A DNA stretch of 64,000 nt from Leptospira sp. B5-022 (GTDB lineage: Bacteria > Spirochaetota > Leptospiria > Leptospirales > Leptospiraceae): the NCBI RefSeq assembly GCF_000347035.1, contig NZ_ANIJ01000010.1, positions 1-64,000 of the forward strand, read 5' to 3'. Each line of letters begins with the position of its first letter. The stretch's first letter is position 1. This document shows positions 58,523 to 64,000 of the stretch, piece by piece. A program made the translations under genes and the position numbers. The notes under the pieces were generated by a model that saw nothing but the letters and a program-made list of their open reading frames with translations, did not search any database and was not told the DNA's origin.

Positions 58523-59482
58523 TTACACTTCCATCAATTTGCGGAATTGTTCTTCAACCAAAGCGCCTTCACTGGACTCGGGAAAGGATTTTAAGAAGTT
58601 TAACAGGCCTTCGACATCGGCAACAAATTCTTCATTTAAACTTTTTCGAATATTATATCTATTCAATAAGGATAGAATGACCAGATCGTCGTCCGAATTC
58701 CTTTCCTCCTTAGCAAACAAGGAATGAGCCAGTTTTTTGTCGTTTTTGTCCGCAATTTCCAATAGTTTTAGGATCGGATAAGTATATAAACCGTTTCGAA
58801 AATCTTTTAAAGGGATTTTTCCGGTTTGATTTCCGGCTTGGAAATAATCGATCGCATCATCCTGTTTTTGGAATAAAGAACCTAAGCGGATCCCGAACTC
58901 ATGTAGTTTTTTTCTGGTCTTCTTGGGAACTTCCGCCAATATCCCCGCCGCTTCCGATACCGCTCCGAATAAGGATGCGGTCTTTCCATAAACTACTTTA
59001 TTATAGATATCTAATGTAATTTTGGGATTTTTTTCCCATTCCATTTGAATGAGTTCGCTTACGGAAAGATCTTTAATAACGGTTGTAAACAGATCCATAA
59101 GATCCGGAGAGCCCAAACTATTGAGATGATCTATCCCGCATGCAAGAAGATAATCTCCGGCCAAGATAGAAGTTTTGTTCCCGAATTTTGAAGGAACACT
59201 AGGGATTCCCCTTCTGGTCTGGGCCTCGTCCACCACGTCGTCATGAAGAAGGCTCGCAGCATGGATAAGCTCCGCAATCGCACCCACATCGGAATATTTT
59301 TCTCCCTTATAGCCCAGGATCTTACAAAGGCAATAATGTAGAATAGGTCGGATCCTCTTTCCTCCGGAACGGATCGTATATTCTTTAATCTCGGCCAGAA
59401 TTCGTAGATCTTCGTCTATGATATCTTTTAGTTTTTTATCGAACTTACGGACTAAGAGATCCTTCAATCCTTTTGCTTTCAC
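58523..59482 (-). CDS. Polyprenyl diphosphate synthase
   Basis: Chain-elongating isoprenyl transferase, 319 residues, for quinone side chains or carrier lipid. First Asp-rich motif in [13 protein letters not shown], second in KQDDAIDYF, and GGKRIRP binds diphosphate. The residues that set chain length (before the first motif: [11 protein letters not shown]) fit a long-chain (octaprenyl or solanesyl-type) enzyme. The start is GTG. Confidence 0.9.
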   Translation of the reverse strand: MKAKGLKDLLVRKFDKKLKDIIDEDLRILAEIKEYTIRSGGKRIRPILHYCLCKILGYKGEKYSDVGAIAELIHAASLLHDDVVDEAQTRRGIPSVPSKFGNKTSILAGDYLLACGIDHLNSLGSPDLMDLFTTVIKDLSVSELIQMEWEKNPKITLDIYNKVVYGKTASLFGAVSEAAGILAEVPKKTRKKLHEFGIRLGSLFQKQDDAIDYFQAGNQTGKIPLKDFRNGLYTYPILKLLEIADKNDKKLAHSLFAKEERNSDDDLVILSLLNRYNIRKSLNEEFVADVEGLLNFLKSFPESSEGALVEEQFRKLMEV

Positions 59483-59572
59483 GCGGGTTTCCTGTTACGA
59501 CAGTATTTAGAAACGAATTTTCGGCTCAAGCAGTAAAGGACGCGAGGGGAGAAGTTCGGGACCAAATTATGG

Positions 59573-60493
59573 TCAAGGTTTCCATTTATTGTCCAGGGCG
59601 AGAAGATGACGGGAAAGGATCTTTTCCATATCCCTGTCTTCCTTTTTGCGGTAGATGTGGATGAGGTTACGGAACATTCTTTTAAGAATTGTCAAACTGC
59701 TCGCATGAGTGAAATATCTTTCGTGTGCCTGAAAACCGTTCGCTTTTAGAAAACGAATACAGGTAGAACGATCCAACATCACCCCGCCATGATAAGAATC
59801 TATATAGGTTTGGAATTCGGAAGATTCGAAATGTAAGAGAAAATGCAGAGGCATATTGACCCCGTATAAGGGGAGCTGCAATCTATGAGCCACTAATAGA
59901 TAAATAACGGAAAGAGAGATCGGGATCCCTTTTTTGGAAGAGAATACTTTGTGAAGATACGAATTGTTCGGGTCCTCGTATTGGTCGTGATTTCCGCCGA
60001 AACCTTCTTCCTGGGAGAGTACTCTGGTTAAAAAATGCACCTTAACCTCGTCGGAAGCAAGGTCCTCGTTCAAATCCACCAGCTCTTCGACCCGGATAGC
60101 AATCTTGTCCAGATACGTCCTGAACTCTAGATAAGATAGATCCGAATCGATCACGGAAGAAAGAAGGAATACACCCTCTTCCAGATCGTCGTAATGATTC
60201 GGATGTCCCTTCTCCGCTAAGATAGAATAACGGTAACCGATCCTTTCCGAATGAACGGCAGCACTAACCGAACGAGCAAATACTCTAAGAGTCGGATCTT
60301 TGAGTTCGTCCGCAATATCTTGTATTCGAACCTGCCAAGGGATCATACTTGCGATCTCTTTTATGATCCTGGATTTATCCTGAAGAGAAGAAAACTCCAA
60401 CTGATAAAACTTGTCCTCGATCTTATCCGGGGGAAAGGGAACTATACCGAAAGAAGAATCGGAGGATTGCATATCTATAAAATCCAATTTCAA
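59573..60493 (-). CDS. SirB1/transglutaminase-like protein
   Basis: A 306-residue protein with the SirB1 (Transglut_core2) domain at about residues 85-260: [35 protein letters not shown] and [18 protein letters not shown]. The start is TTG; an ATG seven codons in is an alternative. Family function is not established. It lies downstream of the transketolase gene on the same strand with 180 bases between, containing only a weak hairpin. Confidence 0.78.
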   Translation of the reverse strand: MKLDFIDMQSSDSSFGIVPFPPDKIEDKFYQLEFSSLQDKSRIIKEIASMIPWQVRIQDIADELKDPTLRVFARSVSAAVHSERIGYRYSILAEKGHPNHYDDLEEGVFLLSSVIDSDLSYLEFRTYLDKIAIRVEELVDLNEDLASDEVKVHFLTRVLSQEEGFGGNHDQYEDPNNSYLHKVFSSKKGIPISLSVIYLLVAHRLQLPLYGVNMPLHFLLHFESSEFQTYIDSYHGGVMLDRSTCIRFLKANGFQAHERYFTHASSLTILKRMFRNLIHIYRKKEDRDMEKILSRHLLALDNKWKP

Positions 60494-60673
60494 AAACGAA
60501 AGTCAATTCGGATCTGAAAGATCCAAACAAAAAAGGATGAGTACAATAAGTAAACTATGTCTTCCATCTTTTTCGAACGCACTTGTTTAAGTGATCGGAA
60601 AAATCGAATGAGACTTTTGTTATGCTAAGAGAAATATTCAGGTTAGAAAATTTCTTTCTCTAACCCGAGAGGA

Positions 60674-61498
60674 TTAAGCGGTTACTTGCTCTAATTCTTC
60701 CAATGCTTTCTTTTCTTGTTCCGCATTTGGAGGAGTTCCATGCCATCCAGGATTATTTTCCATAAAGGAGACACCTTTGCCGAGTACGGTTTCGAAAAGA
60801 ATAATCGTGGGAGAACCTTTATGGGACTTTGCTTTTTCAAAGGCGGTGATAATGGAGTCGATATTATGACCGTCCGCTTCTAAAACGTTCCAACCGAAAG
60901 CGGCAAACTTTTTGTTGAGAGGCTCCAGATTCATTACGTCTTTTGTGAATCCGTCGATCTGTATTCCGTTTTTATCCATAAAAGCGATCAGGTTATCGGT
61001 CTTATAATGGGCAGCCGATTGTGCCGCTTCCCAAGTCATTCCTTCTCCACATTCTCCGTCGGAAATACATGCATATACTTTGTAATCTTTTTTAGAAAGT
61101 CTCGCTCCTAAAGCGATCCCGACGGCAACGGAAAGTCCTTGGCCTAAGGACCCGGAGGAACTTTCGATCCCTTTTAAGTAGCGGGTGGAAGGATGTCCTT
61201 GTAGTTTGGAGTTTATGTTCCGAAAGGTAAGAAGTTCGGATTCGGGAAAAAATCCCGCTTGGGCCATAGCAGCATAACGTACTGCACATACGTGACCATT
61301 GGAAAGGATAAGCCTGTCTCTATCTTCCCAATCCGGATCGGAAGGTTTGTGATTTAGGACCTTTTTGTATAATACTGCGTAGATATCCGCAAGTCCCAGA
61401 GGACCTCCCGGGTGACCGGATTTAGCCGCAGTGACCATTTTAATCACGTTTTTGCGGATATTATTTGCGAATATTTTGATTTCTTTGGTGTCTTCCAT
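60674..61498 (-). CDS. Transketolase N-terminal subunit
   Basis: Thiamine-diphosphate-binding half of a split transketolase, 274 residues. The thiamine motif [21 protein letters not shown] begins with GDG-type ISDGE and ends in [18 protein letters not shown] and [16 protein letters not shown] are conserved. The partner C-terminal subunit is not in this window. Pentose phosphate pathway role. Confidence 0.92.
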   Translation of the reverse strand: MEDTKEIKIFANNIRKNVIKMVTAAKSGHPGGPLGLADIYAVLYKKVLNHKPSDPDWEDRDRLILSNGHVCAVRYAAMAQAGFFPESELLTFRNINSKLQGHPSTRYLKGIESSSGSLGQGLSVAVGIALGARLSKKDYKVYACISDGECGEGMTWEAAQSAAHYKTDNLIAFMDKNGIQIDGFTKDVMNLEPLNKKFAAFGWNVLEADGHNIDSIITAFEKAKSHKGSPTIILFETVLGKGVSFMENNPGWHGTPPNAEQEKKALEELEQVTA

Positions 61499-61516
61499 GG
61501 TTGCAAAGGCTCCGTA

Positions 61517-61915
61517 TTAATTCGAACGGAACAAAAACAGTCCCGATAGATAAACGAGTGTGTATAATGGTAGAAAAATAAAATGAAGCTTCCTATGGAA
61601 TTCTTTTTTTCTAGTAAGTCCGGACCAACCCATGAGTAACATTAAGATCAAGGTAAAAGCCGCGACCGCCCTATGAATGTCTATGTATAGTCTATCTACA
61701 ATTGCGATCAAACCTGCCTGCTCAATTCCTTCCGCCAAATACTTTAACCCGAGCAGGTAAACGGCGGTCCCCAAATTGAAAAGAATTCCACCTGAATTAA
61801 AAATACGATGAAGTCGATTGTTCCGAAAGCGAAACCAGTATCCCGTATAAAAAAAAAGGATAGAAAGAGTCATTCCGGTATTGATCAGAAAAAGAGGCAT
61901 CTGTCCAAAAGACAA
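61517..61915 (-). CDS. Small four-span membrane protein
   Basis: A 132-residue protein with four hydrophobic segments, His residues at membrane ends (RLHRIF, DIHRAVA, FHRKLHF) as in haem-linked or DUF420-like membrane proteins. The start is TTG, alternative ATG five codons later. It precedes the transketolase gene with 18 bases between on the same strand, so it may be translated from the same message. Confidence 0.5.
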   Translation of the reverse strand: MSFGQMPLFLINTGMTLSILFFYTGYWFRFRNNRLHRIFNSGGILFNLGTAVYLLGLKYLAEGIEQAGLIAIVDRLYIDIHRAVAAFTLILMLLMGWSGLTRKKEFHRKLHFIFLPLYTLVYLSGLFLFRSN

Positions 61916-61987
61916 TACTCGAAAGTAGGAGAAAATCCTTTTTAATCGATTGACCCGACAAAATGGTTTCGAAAACTGTCTCTGAAC

Positions 61988-62060
61988 GCTGCCTTAGCTC
62001 AATTGGTAGAGCAGCTGATTTGTAATCAGCCGGTTGTGGGTTCGATTCCTATAGGCAGCT
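61988..62060 (+). tRNA. tRNA-Thr (TGT)
   Basis: Acceptor GCTGCCT/AGGCAGC, D-arm GCTCAATTGGTAGAGC, anticodon loop TTTGTAA (anticodon TGT) and T-loop TTCGATT. 73 bases with no encoded CCA. Confidence 0.95.
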
Positions 62061-62122
62061 CGTTCATTTTCCGAATAAGATTGACCAGCCACCCTGAGCA
62101 AAAATAATGGCTCTCAACAACG

Positions 62123-62204
62123 GGTAGGTACTCAAGCGGTCAACGAGGGCAGACTGTAAATCTGCTGGCCCAGCCTTCGAAGGTTCGAATCCTTCCCTGC
62201 CCAA
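62123..62204 (+). tRNA. tRNA-Tyr (GTA)
   Basis: Acceptor GGGTAGG/CCTGCCC, anticodon arm GCAGA-CTGTAAA-TCTGC with anticodon GTA, a long type II variable arm, and T-arm GAAGG-TTCGAAT-CCTTC. A 13-base piece of its 3' half recurs in inverted form 60 bases downstream. Confidence 0.95.
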
Positions 62205-62256
62205 AAAAGTTTCTCCCTTTTCCATCACAATTAAATTCTAATAAACAAAAAAGTCC

Positions 62257-62400
62257 GGAAGGATTCGAAGCTTGCGAGCGAAAGCGTTTGCAGCGATCCG
62301 TAGAGAGCGTAAGCAAACGCGTGCCGAGTCCATGGATGGACGAAGGCGCGAGCAAGACGCCGTGGAGCCCAGTCGAGCAGGACGCGAGACTGCGTAACGG
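62257..62400. repeat. GC-rich element after tRNA-Tyr
   Basis: Starts with GGAAGGATTCGAA, the reverse complement of 62185-62197 in tRNA-Tyr, and continues as a GC-rich block with GCGTTTGC and GCAAACGC arms around GTAGAGAGCGTAA and GGACGCGAG-type runs. Beyond it the base composition drops sharply. It may mark the boundary of an integrated segment. Confidence 0.5.
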
Positions 62401-62524
62401 CGAATCCGATAAACTTTCTCAATTATCCGGAATAGAGCATTGGAATTATTTGGTTTTTAGATGTGTAAAGTAATAGTTAAATCATTTAACGTTTAAATAT
62501 TTATGGAAATTTTAGTAGCTTATA

Positions 62525-62552
62525 TTGTATTTATTTAAATCATATTTATAAT
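62525..62552 (+). promoter_or_regulatory. Predicted promoter for AT-rich gene cluster
   Basis: TTGTAT (62525-62530), a 16-base spacer and perfect TATAAT (62547-62552) lie about 57 bases before the first gene. AT-rich surroundings make chance matches more likely. Confidence 0.45.
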
Positions 62553-62608
62553 GTCGCATAACTCTTAATAGAGATCCCATCAAATGTTAAGCTTTCGACT
62601 TTACTCTT

Positions 62609-63202
62609 ATGCAAATATTATATGAAGATGTTGTGCTAATAGGCTCGTTCAATCTGGGCCTCTTTAATCCCGATTGGATGAAGAAAAAGAATATATACAG
62701 CGGTGAAATTTTAGCAGAATTTGATTATCTATCAAGGCAGCTAAGGTTTCTCCTGAAAGATCTTCAGGTATATTTTTTCGTATCTCAAAATATAATTAGA
62801 ATACAAAATGTTAATAATTTAGAAAGATTTAATAGTAGTAAGTTCAATTTTTTGATTCAACTCTTTAAAATATTGCCGCATACTCCGATTACAGCAATAG
62901 GATACAATTTACATTTAACCTTACCGGAATCTAAGAAGAATTCAATAAAGAAGATTCTCGAAGAAAGCTATAAAGAGCTAAATGTAAAGGATAACGTTAA
63001 TCATTCAGAATTTCTCTATAGAATAAAGAAAGAACATGACATACTGATTAATTATGCGATCGATTCAGTTTCTGGGGATAGGGTAAATTTTAACTTCGAA
63101 GATCGATTTATAGAGAAATCAGATAATAAAGATAAGTCTATTCGTAAATTCGTCGATAAGATTGGAGAATTTAATAAATATGCAAGCAACCACATTAAAT
63201 AA
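62609..63202 (+). CDS. Unknown protein of AT-rich cluster, gene A
   Basis: A 197-residue protein without signal peptide or membrane segment, strongly AT-rich codons. Segments TPITAIGYNLHLTLPESK and YFFVSQNIIRIQN suggest an alternating fold; helical regions follow. I recognise no family. There is no clear ribosome-binding site. It is the first gene after the predicted promoter and is followed by a gene that overlaps its end by 23 bases. Confidence 0.6.
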   Translation: MQILYEDVVLIGSFNLGLFNPDWMKKKNIYSGEILAEFDYLSRQLRFLLKDLQVYFFVSQNIIRIQNVNNLERFNSSKFNFLIQLFKILPHTPITAIGYNLHLTLPESKKNSIKKILEESYKELNVKDNVNHSEFLYRIKKEHDILINYAIDSVSGDRVNFNFEDRFIEKSDNKDKSIRKFVDKIGEFNKYASNHIK

Positions 63203-63731
63203 AAATAAAATCACAATACCCTTCACTCCAGTAAAGGAATGGAAGAAGGAAGTTCAAGAATTTTCGTCGTCAATAAAAAATCTTTCAACAAGTCTTGTTA
63301 ATGTTTTAGGGTCAATTTGCGAAGAGAGCGTCAGCGCATCTCCCCTTTCAGAAAAGGAAATAGCAACCCTTGTTGAAGACTCAGCAAATGCTTCCGGCGC
63401 AGTAATTCATCAAGTGTTGTCTAACGCTATTTACAATGATTCAACGTATAATTATTGCATAAATATGTTGAGCACTTATAAAAGTGAAAAAGAATTGGAT
63501 ATAATAATATCTGCATTGTCCAGGCATCCGGTAGATTATTTTGAAAAAACAATGCAATATGCTTTGGATGAAAAATTGGGCAAATATATACGATATTATT
63601 TGATCGAAGCCATTGGCAAGTGGTATGCCATAGATGAAAATAACAGAAAAGATGCACTTCGAAAAATTCTTGAAAATACCCCAAATAATTATATCAAAAC
63701 TGTTGTTCAACAAACAATGGAAGAATTTTAA
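63180..63731 (+). CDS. Unknown helical protein of AT-rich cluster, gene B
   Basis: Start set at the ATG at 63180, 12 bases after a GGAG; a TTG at 63162 is an alternative. The protein of about 183 residues is helix-rich, with repeats like YNYCINMLSTYKSEKELDI and KYIRYYLIEAIGKWYAI that look like HEAT-type helical pairs in the second half. No function can be assigned. It overlaps genes A and C. Confidence 0.6.
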   Translation: MQATTLNKNKITIPFTPVKEWKKEVQEFSSSIKNLSTSLVNVLGSICEESVSASPLSEKEIATLVEDSANASGAVIHQVLSNAIYNDSTYNYCINMLSTYKSEKELDIIISALSRHPVDYFEKTMQYALDEKLGKYIRYYLIEAIGKWYAIDENNRKDALRKILENTPNNYIKTVVQQTMEEF

Positions 63732-64000
63732 ACATAAATCTGTCTTTAGATTTCTTCTCCATAAAGGACATTGGATCTTTGAAGAATATGTTTCAAATAA
63801 AGAAGAAGCATTAGGGAAAGCAATTAAGGACCTTTCTCCTAAAGATGATAATCTCTCAGTTTTTATTGTAAAGAATGAAGGTATTACAGAAAATTTTGTC
63901 AATGAAATCGAATTAATAACGTTCATCTACGCCGCTTCCGCGAGGGATACGCTTCAGCATTTATATTATGTAGATATTGAAGCCCAAAGTCTTTATAACC
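63652..64000 (+). CDS. Unknown protein of AT-rich cluster, gene C, 3'-truncated
   Basis: A frame opening with ATG at 63652 (80 bases within gene B) remains open to the window end. It encodes a basic start, then FLLHKGHWIFEEYVSNKEEA and LSVFIVKNEGITENFVNEIE. Composition is coding-like. A TTG at 63703 is the alternative start. A small GC-rich patch around 63928-63960 lies inside it. Family unknown. Confidence 0.5.
   Translation, partial: MHFEKFLKIPQIIISKLLFNKQWKNFKHKSVFRFLLHKGHWIFEEYVSNKEEALGKAIKDLSPKDDNLSVFIVKNEGITENFVNEIELITFIYAASARDTLQHLYYVDIEAQSLYN

Noticed and set aside
60641..60665. GGTTAGA/TCTAACC hairpin after transketolase
   Set aside because: Only seven base pairs and no T-run on the minus strand; not convincing as a terminator.

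Overview
The window looks like a chromosomal segment of a spirochaete, most probably Leptospira (inference from content; no database search was possible). Signs are moderate GC with an AT-rich right edge, a FlaA-type flagellar sheath protein, many lipoproteins with loose lipoboxes, a PilZ protein of a Leptospira-type architecture, a split transketolase, frequent TTG/GTG starts and dense ATGA/TAATG gene overlaps. Most of it is ordinary housekeeping sequence, with mobile or accessory material mainly at the two ends.

Layout. 0-1.1 kb: the 3' part of an IS1595-like transposase, running off the left edge. 1.1-9.6 kb: a PilZ protein, a crotonase pair, then a minus-strand run of methyltransferase, DEAD-box helicase, cell-wall amidase and a GerMN-like protein. 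9.7-12.8 kb: RidA, a membrane protein and modBAC molybdate uptake. 13-16.4 kb: a MIP18-like Fe-S factor, chromate transporter, AraC regulator and a PIN/Phd toxin-antitoxin pair. 16.5-20.4 kb: a SUF operon (sufC-sufD-Rieske-sufS-sufU) with no sufB in the window. 20.5-28 kb: an EAL phosphodiesterase, then ccmABC, a response-regulator phosphatase and purC-purS-purQ on one strand. 28-37.4 kb: TPR protein, M48 protease, ABC ATPase, HMG-CoA lyase, a TIGR02757-like protein, tRNA-Glu and tRNA-Lys, purA and hisZ. 37.6-39.6 kb: an unusual acyltransferase/glycerol-3-phosphate dehydrogenase fusion. 39.6-47.4 kb: two TetR regulators with an FGGY kinase, a royal-jelly-like lipoprotein, an MFS carrier and an Old Yellow Enzyme, with several clear palindromic operator candidates. 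47.4-61.9 kb: two small membrane proteins missed by ordinary ORF length limits, lipoproteins, FlaA-like protein, PdxB-like dehydrogenase, a lipase-chaperone-like protein, Lnt, a YprB-like nuclease, MBL hydrolase, polyprenyl synthase, SirB1-like protein and the transketolase N-terminal subunit. 62-64 kb: tRNA-Thr and tRNA-Tyr, a GC-rich repeat, and then a strikingly AT-rich cluster of three overlapping unknown genes that continues beyond the window.

Functional links visible here: Fe-S assembly (SUF plus MIP18-like factor), purine synthesis (purC/S/Q, purA), cytochrome c maturation (ccmABC), molybdate import, and envelope lipid and lipoprotein biogenesis (acyltransferase fusion, Lnt, polyprenyl synthase). 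The best candidates for something undescribed are the AT-rich cluster after tRNA-Tyr, the acyltransferase-dehydrogenase fusion, and the palindrome-rich control region of the FGGY kinase.
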